A stretch of DNA of 22,375 bases, taken from contig NEEC01000235.1 in assembly GCA_002189035.1 (NCBI GenBank), positions 1-22,375 on the forward strand, given 5' to 3'. The notes under the pieces are model-generated. The model was not told the DNA's origin. It made no database searches and saw only the letters and a program-made list of their open reading frames with translations. Of this stretch, positions 9,084 to 22,264 are shown in pieces; positions within the stretch are counted from its first letter, which is position 1, and each line of letters begins with the position of its first letter. Source of the stretch: Utricularia gibba (Eukaryota; Streptophyta; Magnoliopsida; Lamiales; Lentibulariaceae). A program made the translations under genes and the position numbers.

Positions 9084-10142
9084 GAGGTGCTTCGCGGACC
9101 AGGATGTGCGACGTAGTCATTTCATTGCGCATCATCATTCGGGGTGCATCCTAAAAATCACACGTGCACGGGATTCATTAAAAATAAATATTTACGCATA
9201 TCCAGAGTGTATAACAGTGTTGGGATAAGTGATGCCACGAAATTCATGATGTAGCATGTGACTTTTTTCCAACTTGATCGCATAGTAGATGAATTCTGAC
9301 ACCATATGTTGATGCATTTAGTTGCTATGATACTTCTGATTCTTGATGCACCATTCCCGTATACCATGTCTCTAGTGGCTATTTGATTCTTTTGCCTTGT
9401 ATGTTGTTCGCATCAATTTCGAGAACATGAAGCACATTATTAAATGCAGTCACCACGGAATGCCACGTGAGACACCTTTCGTTGTGGCCCTTTTTTAATA
9501 TGTCCACAGTTATCGGACAAACGTAACTCCAAATTATAATACTTGGAGCTCGAAAAGGGCTTCCCAACAGTGTGCTATGAAGAGCAAGGATCTGCATGTT
9601 ATGCAAGAGGTGTTTCGCGGACCAGGATGTGCGACGTAGTCATTTCATTGCGCATCACCATTCGGGATGCAGCCGAAAAATCACACGTGCACCGGATTTG
9701 TTAAAAATAAATATTTACGCATATCCTGAGTATACAACAGTGTTGGGATAAGTGATGCCACGAAATTCATGATGTAACATGTGACTTTTTTCCATCTTGA
9801 TCGCATATCCGATGAAGTTTGACACCATATGTTTTGGCTGTTGATTGATTCAATTAGTTGCTATGATACTTCTGATTCTTGATGCACCATTCCCATACAC
9901 CATGTCTCTAGTGGCTATTTGATTCTTTTGCCGTGTATCCCATTTGCATCAATGTCGAGAACGAGAAGCACATTCTTAGACGCAGCCACCAAGAAAGGAC
10001 ACCTAAGACACTTTTCGTTGTGGCTTGTTTTTAATATGTCCACAGTTATCGGACAAACGTAACTCCAAATTATAATACTTGGAGCTCGAAAAGGGCTTCC
10101 CAACAGTGTGCTATGAAGAGCAAGGATCTGCATGTTATGCAA
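9084..10142. repeat. HOR unit 1 of the regular run (1,059 bp)
   Basis: B 9084-9606 and A 9607-10142, canonical. Confidence 0.95.
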
Positions 10143-11200
10143 GAGGTGCTTCGCGGACCAGGATGTGCGACGTAGTCATTTCATTGCGCATCATCATTCG
10201 GGGTGCATCCTAAAAATCACACGTGCACGGGATTCATTAAAAATAAATATTTACGCATATCCAGAGTGTATAACAGTGTTGGGATAAGTGATGCCACGAA
10301 ATTCATGATGTAGCATGTGACTTTTTTCCAACTTGATCGCATAGTAGATGAATTCTGACACCATATGTTGATGCATTTAGTTGCTATGATACTTCTGATT
10401 CTTGATGCACCATTCCCGTATACCATGTCTCTAGTGGCTATTTGATTCTTTTGCCTTGTATGTTGTTCGCATCAATTTCGAGAACATGAAGCACATTATT
10501 AAATGCAGTCACCACGGAATGCCACGTGAGACACCTTTCGTTGTGGCCCTTTTTTAATATGTCCACAGTTATCGGACAAACGTAACTCCAAATTATAATA
10601 CTTGGAGCTCGAAAAGGGCTTCCCAACAGTGTGCTATGAAGAGCAAGGATCTGCATGTTATGCAAGAGGTGTTCGCGGACCAGGATGTGCGACGTAGTCA
10701 TTTCATTGCGCATCACCATTCGGGATGCAGCCGAAAAATCACACGTGCACCGGATTTGTTAAAAATAAATATTTACGCATATCCTGAGTATATAACAGTG
10801 TTGGGATAAGTGATGCCACGAAATTCATGATGTAACATGTGACTTTTTTCCATCTTGATCGCATATCCGATGAAGTTTGACACCATATGTTTTGGCTGTT
10901 GATTGATTCAATTAGTTGCTATGATACTTCTGATTCTTGATGCACCATTCCCATACACCATGTCTCTAGTGGCTATTTGATTCTTTTGCCGTGTATCCCA
11001 TTTGCATCAATGTCGAGAACGAGAAGCACATTCTTAGACGCAGCCACCAAGAAAGGACACCTAAGACACTTTTCGTTGTGGCTTGTTTTTAATATGTCCA
11101 CAGTTATCGGACAAACGTAACTCCAAATTATAATACTTGGAGCTCGAAAAGGGCTTCCCAACAGTGTGCTATGAAGAGCAAGGATCTGCATGTTATGCAA
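10143..11200. repeat. HOR unit 2 of the regular run (1,058 bp)
   Basis: B 10143-10665 canonical; A 10666-11200 is 535 bp, with one T lost in GGTGTTCGC near 10671 and the variant GAGTATATAAC near 10791. Confidence 0.95.
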
Positions 11201-12259
11201 GAGGTGCTTCGCGGACCAGGATGTGCGACGTAGTCATTTCATTGCGCATCATCATTCGGGGTGCATCCTAAAAATCACACGTGCACGGGATTCATTAAAA
11301 ATAAATATTTACGCATATCCAGAGTGTATAACAGTGTTGGGATAAGTGATGCCACGAAATTCATGATGTAGCATGTGACTTTTTTCCAACTTGATCGCAT
11401 AGTAGATGAATTCTGACACCATATGTTGATGCATTTAGTTGCTATGATACTTCTGATTCTTGATGCACCATTCCCGTATACCATGTCTCTAGTGGCTATT
11501 TGATTCTTTTGCCTTGTATGTTGTTCGCATCAATTTCGAGAACATGAAGCACATTATTAAATGCAGTCACCACGGAATGCCACGTGAGACACCTTTCGTT
11601 GTGGCCCTTTTTTAATATGTCCACAGTTATCGGACAAACGTAACTCCAAATTATAATACTTGGAGCTCGAAAAGGGCTTCCCAACAGTGTGCTATGAAGA
11701 GCAAGGATCTGCATGTTATGCAAGAGGTGTTTCGCGGACCAGGATGTGCGACGTAGTCATTTCATTGCGCATCACCATTCGGGATGCAGCCGAAAAATCA
11801 CACGTGCACCGGATTTGTTAAAAATAAATATTTACGCATATCCTGAGTATACAACAGTGTTGGGATAAGTGATGCCACGAAATTCATGATGTAACATGTG
11901 ACTTTTTTCCATCTTGATCGCATATCCGATGAAGTTTGACACCATATGTTTTGGCTGTTGATTGATTCAATTAGTTGCTATGATACTTCTGATTCTTGAT
12001 GCACCATTCCCATACACCATGTCTCTAGTGGCTATTTGATTCTTTTGCCGTGTATCCCATTTGCATCAATGTCGAGAACGAGAAGCACATTCTTAGACGC
12101 AGCCACCAAGAAAGGACACCTAAGACACTTTTCGTTGTGGCTTGTTTTTAATATGTCCACAGTTATCGGACAAACGTAACTCCAAATTATAATACTTGGA
12201 GCTCGAAAAGGGCTTCCCAACAGTGTGCTATGAAGAGCAAGGATCTGCATGTTATGCAA
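11201..12259. repeat. HOR unit 3 of the regular run (1,059 bp)
   Basis: B 11201-11723 and A 11724-12259, canonical. Confidence 0.95.
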
Positions 12260-13318
12260 GAGGTGCTTCGCGGACCAGGATGTGCGACGTAGTCATTTCA
12301 TTGCGCATCATCATTCGGGGTGCATCCTAAAAATCACACGTGCACGGGATTCATTAAAAATAAATATTTACGCATATCCAGAGTGTATAACAGTGTTGGG
12401 ATAAGTGATGCCACGAAATTCATGATGTAGCATGTGACTTTTTTCCAACTTGATCGCATAGTAGATGAATTCTGACACCATATGTTGATGCATTTAGTTG
12501 CTATGATACTTCTGATTCTTGATGCACCATTCCCGTATACCATGTCTCTAGTGGCTATTTGATTCTTTTGCCTTGTATGTTGTTCGCATCAATTTCGAGA
12601 ACATGAAGCACATTATTAAATGCAGTCACCACGGAATGCCACGTGAGACACCTTTCGTTGTGGCCCTTTTTTAATATGTCCACAGTTATCGGACAAACGT
12701 AACTCCAAATTATAATACTTGGAGCTCGAAAAGGGCTTCCCAACAGTGTGCTATGAAGAGCAAGGATCTGCATGTTATGCAAGAGGTGTTTCGCGGACCA
12801 GGATGTGCGACGTAGTCATTTCATTGCGCATCACCATTCGGGATGCAGCCGAAAAATCACACGTGCACCGGATTTGTTAAAAATAAATATTTACGCATAT
12901 CCTGAGTATACAACAGTGTTGGGATAAGTGATGCCACGAAATTCATGATGTAACATGTGACTTTTTTCCATCTTGATCGCATATCCGATGAAGTTTGACA
13001 CCATATGTTTTGGCTGTTGATTGATTCAATTAGTTGCTATGATACTTCTGATTCTTGATGCACCATTCCCATACACCATGTCTCTAGTGGCTATTTGATT
13101 CTTTTGCCGTGTATCCCATTTGCATCAATGTCGAGAACGAGAAGCACATTCTTAGACGCAGCCACCAAGAAAGGACACCTAAGACACTTTTCGTTGTGGC
13201 TTGTTTTTAATATGTCCACAGTTATCGGACAAACGTAACTCCAAATTATAATACTTGGAGCTCGAAAAGGGCTTCCCAACAGTGTGCTATGAAGAGCAAG
13301 GATCTGCATGTTATGCAA
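12260..13318. repeat. HOR unit 4 of the regular run (1,059 bp)
   Basis: B 12260-12782 and A 12783-13318, canonical. Confidence 0.95.
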
Positions 13319-14377
13319 GAGGTGCTTCGCGGACCAGGATGTGCGACGTAGTCATTTCATTGCGCATCATCATTCGGGGTGCATCCTAAAAATCACACGT
13401 GCACGGGATTCATTAAAAATAAATATTTACGCATATCCAGAGTGTATAACAGTGTTGGGATAAGTGATGCCACGAAATTCATGATGTAGCATGTGACTTT
13501 TTTCCAACTTGATCGCATAGTAGATGAATTCTGACACCATATGTTGATGCATTTAGTTGCTATGATACTTCTGATTCTTGATGCACCATTCCCGTATACC
13601 ATGTCTCTAGTGGCTATTTGATTCTTTTGCCTTGTATGTTGTTCGCATCAATTTCGAGAACATGAAGCACATTATTAAATGCAGTCACCACGGAATGCCA
13701 CGTGAGACACCTTTCGTTGTGGCCCTTTTTTAATATGTCCACAGTTATCGGACAAACGTAACTCCAAATTATAATACTTGGAGCTCGAAAAGGGCTTCCC
13801 AACAGTGTGCTATGAAGAGCAAGGATCTGCATGTTATGCAAGAGGTGTTTCGCGGACCAGGATGTGCGACGTAGTCATTTCATTGCGCATCACCATTCGG
13901 GATGCAGCCGAAAAATCACACGTGCACCGGATTTGTTAAAAATAAATATTTACGCATATCCTGAGTATACAACAGTGTTGGGATAAGTGATGCCACGAAA
14001 TTCATGATGTAACATGTGACTTTTTTCCATCTTGATCGCATATCCGATGAAGTTTGACACCATATGTTTTGGCTGTTGATTGATTCAATTAGTTGCTATG
14101 ATACTTCTGATTCTTGATGCACCATTCCCATACACCATGTCTCTAGTGGCTATTTGATTCTTTTGCCGTGTATCCCATTTGCATCAATGTCGAGAACGAG
14201 AAGCACATTCTTAGACGCAGCCACCAAGAAAGGACACCTAAGACACTTTTCGTTGTGGCTTGTTTTTAATATGTCCACAGTTATCGGACAAACGTAACTC
14301 CAAATTATAATACTTGGAGCTCGAAAAGGGCTTCCCAACAGTGTGCTATGAAGAGCAAGGATCTGCATGTTATGCAA
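13319..14377. repeat. HOR unit 5 of the regular run (1,059 bp)
   Basis: B 13319-13841 and A 13842-14377, canonical. Confidence 0.95.
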
Positions 14378-15436
14378 GAGGTGCTTCGCGGACCAGGATG
14401 TGCGACGTAGTCATTTCATTGCGCATCATCATTCGGGGTGCATCCTAAAAATCACACGTGCACGGGATTCATTAAAAATAAATATTTACGCATATCCAGA
14501 GTGTATAACAGTGTTGGGATAAGTGATGCCACGAAATTCATGATGTAGCATGTGACTTTTTTCCAACTTGATCGCATAGTAGATGAATTCTGACACCATA
14601 TGTTGATGCATTTAGTTGCTATGATACTTCTGATTCTTGATGCACCATTCCCGTATACCATGTCTCTAGTGGCTATTTGATTCTTTTGCCTTGTATGTTG
14701 TTCGCATCAATTTCGAGAACATGAAGCACATTATTAAATGCAGTCACCACGGAATGCCACGTGAGACACCTTTCGTTGTGGCCCTTTTTTAATATGTCCA
14801 CAGTTATCGGACAAACGTAACTCCAAATTATAATACTTGGAGCTCGAAAAGGGCTTCCCAACAGTGTGCTATGAAGAGCAAGGATCTGCATGTTATGCAA
14901 GAGGTGTTTCGCGGACCAGGATGTGCGACGTAGTCATTTCATTGCGCATCACCATTCGGGATGCAGCCGAAAAATCACACGTGCACCGGATTTGTTAAAA
15001 ATAAATATTTACGCATATCCTGAGTATACAACAGTGTTGGGATAAGTGATGCCACGAAATTCATGATGTAACATGTGACTTTTTTCCATCTTGATCGCAT
15101 ATCCGATGAAGTTTGACACCATATGTTTTGGCTGTTGATTGATTCAATTAGTTGCTATGATACTTCTGATTCTTGATGCACCATTCCCATACACCATGTC
15201 TCTAGTGGCTATTTGATTCTTTTGCCGTGTATCCCATTTGCATCAATGTCGAGAACGAGAAGCACATTCTTAGACGCAGCCACCAAGAAAGGACACCTAA
15301 GACACTTTTCGTTGTGGCTTGTTTTTAATATGTCCACAGTTATCGGACAAACGTAACTCCAAATTATAATACTTGGAGCTCGAAAAGGGCTTCCCAACAG
15401 TGTGCTATGAAGAGCAAGGATCTGCATGTTATGCAA
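14378..15436. repeat. HOR unit 6 of the regular run (1,059 bp)
   Basis: B 14378-14900 and A 14901-15436, canonical. Confidence 0.95.
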
Positions 15437-16495
15437 GAGGTGCTTCGCGGACCAGGATGTGCGACGTAGTCATTTCATTGCGCATCATCATTCGGGGTGC
15501 ATCCTAAAAATCACACGTGCACGGGATTCATTAAAAATAAATATTTACGCATATCCAGAGTGTATAACAGTGTTGGGATAAGTGATGCCACGAAATTCAT
15601 GATGTAGCATGTGACTTTTTTCCAACTTGATCGCATAGTAGATGAATTCTGACACCATATGTTGATGCATTTAGTTGCTATGATACTTCTGATTCTTGAT
15701 GCACCATTCCCGTATACCATGTCTCTAGTGGCTATTTGATTCTTTTGCCTTGTATGTTGTTCGCATCAATTTCGAGAACATGAAGCACATTATTAAATGC
15801 AGTCACCACGGAATGCCACGTGAGACACCTTTCGTTGTGGCCCTTTTTTAATATGTCCACAGTTATCGGACAAACGTAACTCCAAATTATAATACTTGGA
15901 GCTCGAAAAGGGCTTCCCAACAGTGTGCTATGAAGAGCAAGGATCTGCATGTTATGCAAGAGGTGTTTCGCGGACCAGGATGTGCGACGTAGTCATTTCA
16001 TTGCGCATCACCATTCGGGATGCAGCCGAAAAATCACACGTGCACCGGATTTGTTAAAAATAAATATTTACGCATATCCTGAGTATACAACAGTGTTGGG
16101 ATAAGTGATGCCACGAAATTCATGATGTAACATGTGACTTTTTTCCATCTTGATCGCATATCCGATGAAGTTTGACACCATATGTTTTGGCTGTTGATTG
16201 ATTCAATTAGTTGCTATGATACTTCTGATTCTTGATGCACCATTCCCATACACCATGTCTCTAGTGGCTATTTGATTCTTTTGCCGTGTATCCCATTTGC
16301 ATCAATGTCGAGAACGAGAAGCACATTCTTAGACGCAGCCACCAAGAAAGGACACCTAAGACACTTTTCGTTGTGGCTTGTTTTTAATATGTCCACAGTT
16401 ATCGGACAAACGTAACTCCAAATTATAATACTTGGAGCTCGAAAAGGGCTTCCCAACAGTGTGCTATGAAGAGCAAGGATCTGCATGTTATGCAA
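15437..16495. repeat. HOR unit 7 of the regular run (1,059 bp)
   Basis: B 15437-15959 and A 15960-16495, canonical. Confidence 0.95.
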
Positions 16496-17554
16496 GAGGT
16501 GCTTCGCGGACCAGGATGTGCGACGTAGTCATTTCATTGCGCATCATCATTCGGGGTGCATCCTAAAAATCACACGTGCACGGGATTCATTAAAAATAAA
16601 TATTTACGCATATCCAGAGTGTATAACAGTGTTGGGATAAGTGATGCCACGAAATTCATGATGTAGCATGTGACTTTTTTCCAACTTGATCGCATAGTAG
16701 ATGAATTCTGACACCATATGTTGATGCATTTAGTTGCTATGATACTTCTGATTCTTGATGCACCATTCCCGTATACCATGTCTCTAGTGGCTATTTGATT
16801 CTTTTGCCTTGTATGTTGTTCGCATCAATTTCGAGAACATGAAGCACATTATTAAATGCAGTCACCACGGAATGCCACGTGAGACACCTTTCGTTGTGGC
16901 CCTTTTTTAATATGTCCACAGTTATCGGACAAACGTAACTCCAAATTATAATACTTGGAGCTCGAAAAGGGCTTCCCAACAGTGTGCTATGAAGAGCAAG
17001 GATCTGCATGTTATGCAAGAGGTGTTTCGCGGACCAGGATGTGCGACGTAGTCATTTCATTGCGCATCACCATTCGGGATGCAGCCGAAAAATCACACGT
17101 GCACCGGATTTGTTAAAAATAAATATTTACGCATATCCTGAGTATACAACAGTGTTGGGATAAGTGATGCCACGAAATTCATGATGTAACATGTGACTTT
17201 TTTCCATCTTGATCGCATATCCGATGAAGTTTGACACCATATGTTTTGGCTGTTGATTGATTCAATTAGTTGCTATGATACTTCTGATTCTTGATGCACC
17301 ATTCCCATACACCATGTCTCTAGTGGCTATTTGATTCTTTTGCCGTGTATCCCATTTGCATCAATGTCGAGAACGAGAAGCACATTCTTAGACGCAGCCA
17401 CCAAGAAAGGACACCTAAGACACTTTTCGTTGTGGCTTGTTTTTAATATGTCCACAGTTATCGGACAAACGTAACTCCAAATTATAATACTTGGAGCTCG
17501 AAAAGGGCTTCCCAACAGTGTGCTATGAAGAGCAAGGATCTGCATGTTATGCAA
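16496..17554. repeat. HOR unit 8 of the regular run (1,059 bp)
   Basis: B 16496-17018 and A 17019-17554, canonical. Confidence 0.95.
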
Positions 17555-18613
17555 GAGGTGCTTCGCGGACCAGGATGTGCGACGTAGTCATTTCATTGCG
17601 CATCATCATTCGGGGTGCATCCTAAAAATCACACGTGCACGGGATTCATTAAAAATAAATATTTACGCATATCCAGAGTGTATAACAGTGTTGGGATAAG
17701 TGATGCCACGAAATTCATGATGTAGCATGTGACTTTTTTCCAACTTGATCGCATAGTAGATGAATTCTGACACCATATGTTGATGCATTTAGTTGCTATG
17801 ATACTTCTGATTCTTGATGCACCATTCCCGTATACCATGTCTCTAGTGGCTATTTGATTCTTTTGCCTTGTATGTTGTTCGCATCAATTTCGAGAACATG
17901 AAGCACATTATTAAATGCAGTCACCACGGAATGCCACGTGAGACACCTTTCGTTGTGGCCCTTTTTTAATATGTCCACAGTTATCGGACAAACGTAACTC
18001 CAAATTATAATACTTGGAGCTCGAAAAGGGCTTCCCAACAGTGTGCTATGAAGAGCAAGGATCTGCATGTTATGCAAGAGGTGTTTCGCGGACCAGGATG
18101 TGCGACGTAGTCATTTCATTGCGCATCACCATTCGGGATGCAGCCGAAAAATCACACGTGCACCGGATTTGTTAAAAATAAATATTTACGCATATCCTGA
18201 GTATACAACAGTGTTGGGATAAGTGATGCCACGAAATTCATGATGTAACATGTGACTTTTTTCCATCTTGATCGCATATCCGATGAAGTTTGACACCATA
18301 TGTTTTGGCTGTTGATTGATTCAATTAGTTGCTATGATACTTCTGATTCTTGATGCACCATTCCCATACACCATGTCTCTAGTGGCTATTTGATTCTTTT
18401 GCCGTGTATCCCATTTGCATCAATGTCGAGAACGAGAAGCACATTCTTAGACGCAGCCACCAAGAAAGGACACCTAAGACACTTTTCGTTGTGGCTTGTT
18501 TTTAATATGTCCACAGTTATCGGACAAACGTAACTCCAAATTATAATACTTGGAGCTCGAAAAGGGCTTCCCAACAGTGTGCTATGAAGAGCAAGGATCT
18601 GCATGTTATGCAA
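17555..18613. repeat. HOR unit 9 of the regular run (1,059 bp)
   Basis: B 17555-18077 and A 18078-18613, canonical. Confidence 0.95.
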
Positions 18614-19671
18614 GAGGTGCTTCGCGGACCAGGATGTGCGACGTAGTCATTTCATTGCGCATCATCATTCGGGGTGCATCCTAAAAATCACACGTGCACG
18701 GGATTCATTAAAAATAAATATTTACGCATATCCAGAGTGTATAACAGTGTTGGGATAAGTGATGCCACGAAATTCATGATGTAGCATGTGACTTTTTTCC
18801 AACTTGATCGCATAGTAGATGAATTCTGACACCATATGTTGATGCATTTAGTTGCTATGATACTTCTGATTCTTGATGCACCATTCCCGTATACCATGTC
18901 TCTAGTGGCTATTTGATTCTTTTGCCTTGTATGTTGTTCGCATCAATTTCGAGAACATGAAGCACATTATTAAATGCAGTCACCACGGAATGCCACGTGA
19001 GACACCTTTCGTTGTGGCCCTTTTTTAATATGTCCACAGTTATCGGACAAACGTAACTCCAAATTATAATACTTGGAGCTCGAAAGGGCTTCCCAACAGT
19101 GTGCTATGAAGAGCAAGGATCTGCATGTTATGCAAGAGGTGTTTCGCGGACCAGGATGTGCGACGTAGTCATTTCATTGCGCATCACCATTCGGGATGCA
19201 GCCGAAAAATCACACGTGCACCGGATTTGTTAAAAATAAATATTTACGCATATCCTGAGTATACAACAGTGTTGGGATAAGTGATGCCACGAAATTCATG
19301 ATGTAACATGTGACTTTTTTCCATCTTGATCGCATATCCGATGAAGTTTGACACCATATGTTTTGGCTGTTGATTGATTCAATTAGTTGCTATGATACTT
19401 CTGATTCTTGATGCACCATTCCCATACACCATGTCTCTAGTGGCTATTTGATTCTTTTGCCGTGTATCCCATTTGCATCAATGTCGAGAACGAGAAGCAC
19501 ATTCTTAGACGCAGCCACCAAGAAAGGACACCTAAGACACTTTTCGTTGTGGCTTGTTTTTAATATGTCCACAGTTATCGGACAAACGTAACTCCAAATT
19601 ATAATACTTGGAGCTCGAAAAGGGCTTCCCAACAGTGTGCTATGAAGAGCAAGGATCTGCATGTTATGCAA
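18614..19671. repeat. HOR unit 10 of the regular run (1,058 bp)
   Basis: B 18614-19135 is 522 bp because one A is missing from the run after GAGCTCG (near 19085). A 19136-19671 is canonical. Irregular monomers begin immediately after it. Confidence 0.95.
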
Positions 19672-20176
19672 GAGGTGCTTCGCGGACCAGGATGTGCGAC
19701 GTAGTCATTTCATTGCGCATCATCATTCGGGTGCATCCTAAAAATCACACGTGCACGGGATTCATTAAAAATAAATATTTACGCATATCCAGAGTGTATA
19801 ACAGTGTTGGGATAAGTGATGCCACGAAATTCATGATGTAGCATGTGACTTTTTTTCATCGCATAGATGAATTTGACACCATATGTTATTGCATTAGTTG
19901 CTATGATACTTCTGATTCTTGATGCACCATTCCCGTATACCATGTCTCTAGTGGCTATTTGATTCTTTTGCCGTGTATGTTTTCGCATCAATTCGAGAAC
20001 AGAAGCACATTATTAAATGCAGCCACCACGAAAGGCACGTGAGACACTTTTCGTTGTGGCTTTTTTAATATGTCCACAGTTATCGGACAAACGTAACTCC
20101 AAATTATAATACTTGGAGCTCGAAAAGGGCTTCCCAACAGTGTGCTATGAAGAGCAAGGATCTGCATGTTATGCAA
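19672..20176. repeat. Irregular mosaic monomer (505 bp, shortest in the window)
   Basis: B-like 5' part with one G fewer (TTCGGGTGCATCC). Then GTGACTTTTTTTCATCGCAT, missing the CCAACTTGAT portion, GATGAATTTGACACC, TGTTATTGCATTAG, CCGTGTATGTTTTCGC, CAATTCGAGAACAGAAGC and GCCACCACGAAAGGCACGTG. These blend A and B with bases missing at disagreement sites. Confidence 0.88.
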
Positions 20177-20685
20177 GAGGTGCTTCGCGGACCAGGATGT
20201 GCGACGTAGTCATTTCATTGCGCATCATCATTCGGGGTGCATCCTAAAAATCACACGTGCACGGGATTCATTAAAAATAAATATTTACGCATATCCAGAG
20301 TGTATAACAGTGTTGGGATAAGTGATGCCACGAAATTCATGATGTAGCATGTGACTTTTTTCCAACTTGATCGCATATAGATGAATTTGACACCATATGT
20401 TTGATTGCATTTAGTTGCTATGATACTTCTGATTCTTGATGCACCATTCCCGTATACCATGTCTCTAGTGGCTATTTGATTCTTTTGCCTTGTATGTTTT
20501 GCATCAATTTCGAGAACATGAAGCACATTATTAGCACCACCACGAAACGTAGACACTTTTCGTTGTGGCTTTTTTAATATGTCCACAGTTATCGGACAAA
20601 CGTAACTCCAAATTATAATACTTGGAGCTCGAAAAGGGCTTCCCAACAGTGTGCTATGAAGAGCAAGGATCTGCATGTTATGCAA
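20177..20685. repeat. Irregular mosaic monomer (509 bp)
   Basis: B-like 5' half, then GCATATAGATGAATTTGACA, TGTTTGATTGCATTTAG, CCTTGTATGTTTTGCATC and a strongly reduced variable segment 2 (ATTATTAGCACCACCACG, AAACGTAGACACTTTTCG). The loss falls mainly where A and B differ. Confidence 0.88.
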
Positions 20686-21208
20686 GAGGTGCTTCGCGGA
20701 CCAGGATGTGCGACGTAGTCATTTCATTGCGCATCATCATTCGGGTGCATCCTAAAAATCACACGTGCACGGGATTCATTAAAAATAAATATTTACGCAT
20801 ATCCAGAGTGTATAACAGTGTTGGGATAAGTGATGCCACGAAATTCATGATGTAGCATGTGACTTTTTTCCAACTTGATCGCATATAGATGAATTCTGAC
20901 ACCATATGTTTTGCTGTTGATTGCATTAGTTGCTATGATACTTCTGATTCTTGATGCACCATTCCCGTATACCATGTCTCTAGTGGCTATTTGATTCTTT
21001 TGCCTTGTATGTTTTCGCATCAATTTCGAGAACATGAAGCACATTATTAACGCAGCCACCACGAAAGCACCTAGACACTTTTCGTTGTGGCTTTTTTTAA
21101 TATGTCCACAGTTATCGGACAAACGTAACTCCAAATTATAATACTTGGAGCTCGAAAAGGGCTTCCCAACAGTGTGCTATGAAGAGCAAGGATCTGCATG
21201 TTATGCAA
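20686..21208. repeat. Irregular mosaic monomer (523 bp)
   Basis: Its length equals that of B by coincidence. It has one G fewer at TTCGGGTGCATCC. It combines B-type GAATTC, without the AGTA form upstream (GCATATAGATG), with most of the A-type insert (TGTTTTGCTGTTGATTGCAT). Variable segment 2 is a blend (ATTATTAACGCAGCCACC, ACGAAAGCACCTAGACAC). Confidence 0.88.
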
Positions 21209-21744
21209 GAGGTGTTTCGCGGACCAGGATGTGCGACGTAGTCATTTCATTGCGCATCATCATTCGGGGTGCATCCTAAAAATCACACGTGCACGGATTC
21301 ATTAAAAATAAATATTTACGCATATCCAGAGTATACAACAGTGTTGGGATAAGTGATGCCACGAAATTCATGATGTAACATGTGACTTTTTTCCATCTTG
21401 ATCGCATATCCGATGAAGTTTGACACCATATGTTTTGGCTGTTTGATTGATTCAATTAGTTGCTATGATACTTCTGATTCTTGATGCACCATTCCCATAC
21501 ACCATGTCTCTAGTGGCTATTTGATTCTTTTGCCGTGTATCCCATTTGCATCAATGTCGAGAACGAGAAGCACATTCTTAGACGCAGCCACCAAGAAAGG
21601 ACACCTAAGACACTTTTCGTTGTGGCTTGTTTTTAATATGTCCACAGTTATCGGACAAACGTAACTCCAAATTATAATACTTGGAGCTCGAAAAGGGCTT
21701 CCCAACAGTGTGCTATGAAGAGCAAGGATCTGCATGTTATGCAA
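21209..21744. repeat. B-to-A chimeric monomer (536 bp)
   Basis: It starts with A-type GGTGTTTCGC, is B-like through CATCATCATTCGGGG, GATTCATT and CCAGAG, then canonical A from GTATACAAC onward. The last B-specific base is 21328 and the first A-specific base 21333. One G is missing (GCACGGATTC) and one T added (GGCTGTTTGATTG), so the length remains 536. It resembles the chimera at 4351-4886 but switches slightly earlier. Confidence 0.9.
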
Positions 21745-22264
21745 GAGGTGCTTCGCGGACCAGGATGTGCGACGTAGTCATTTCATTGCGCATCATCATT
21801 CGGGGTGCATCCTAAAAATCACACGTGCACGGGATTCATTAAAAATAAATATTTACGCATATCCAGAGTGTATAACAGTGTTGGGATAAGTGATGCCACG
21901 AAATTCATGATGTAGCATGTGACTTTTTTCCAACTTGATCGCATAGTAGATGAATTCTGACACCATATGTTGGCATTTAGTTGCTATGATACTTCTGATT
22001 CTTGATGCACCATTCCCGTATACCATGTCTCTAGTGGCTATTTGATTCTTTTGCCTTGTATGTTGTTCGCATCATTTCGAGAACATGAAGCACATTATTA
22101 AATGCAGTCACCACGGAATGCCACGTGAGACACCTTTCGTTGTGGCCCTTTTTTAATATGTCCACAGTTATCGGACAAACGTAACTCCAAATTATAATAC
22201 TTGGAGCTCGAAAAGGGCTTCCCAACAGTGTGCTATGAAGAGCAAGGATCTGCATGTTATGCAA
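21745..22264. repeat. B monomer (520 bp), slightly shortened
   Basis: B diagnostics throughout. Three bases are missing: two in TGTTGGCATTTAG (canonical TGTTGATGCATTTAG) and one A in CGCATCATTTCG. Confidence 0.92.

Larger units (their letters stand above)
9084..19671. repeat. Regular run of ten nearly identical dimeric HOR units (10,588 bp)
   Basis: Ten B+A dimers follow with a constant period of 1,059 bp (two are 1,058). By eye I see only three differences in the run: one T fewer at 10671 (GGTGTTCGC), a T for C near 10791 (GAGTATATAAC), and one A fewer near 19085 (CGAAAGGG). Such uniformity over ten units implies very recent amplification or efficient homogenisation, unless the assembly copied a consensus unit. 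Confidence 0.95.

Noticed and set aside
4351-20685. Longer minus-strand frames of 98-144 codons near 3991-4350, 7078-7374 and 20251-20685
   Set aside because: They arise where small deletions in irregular monomers happen to join the two common short frames. They coincide with the suspected consensus artefacts.
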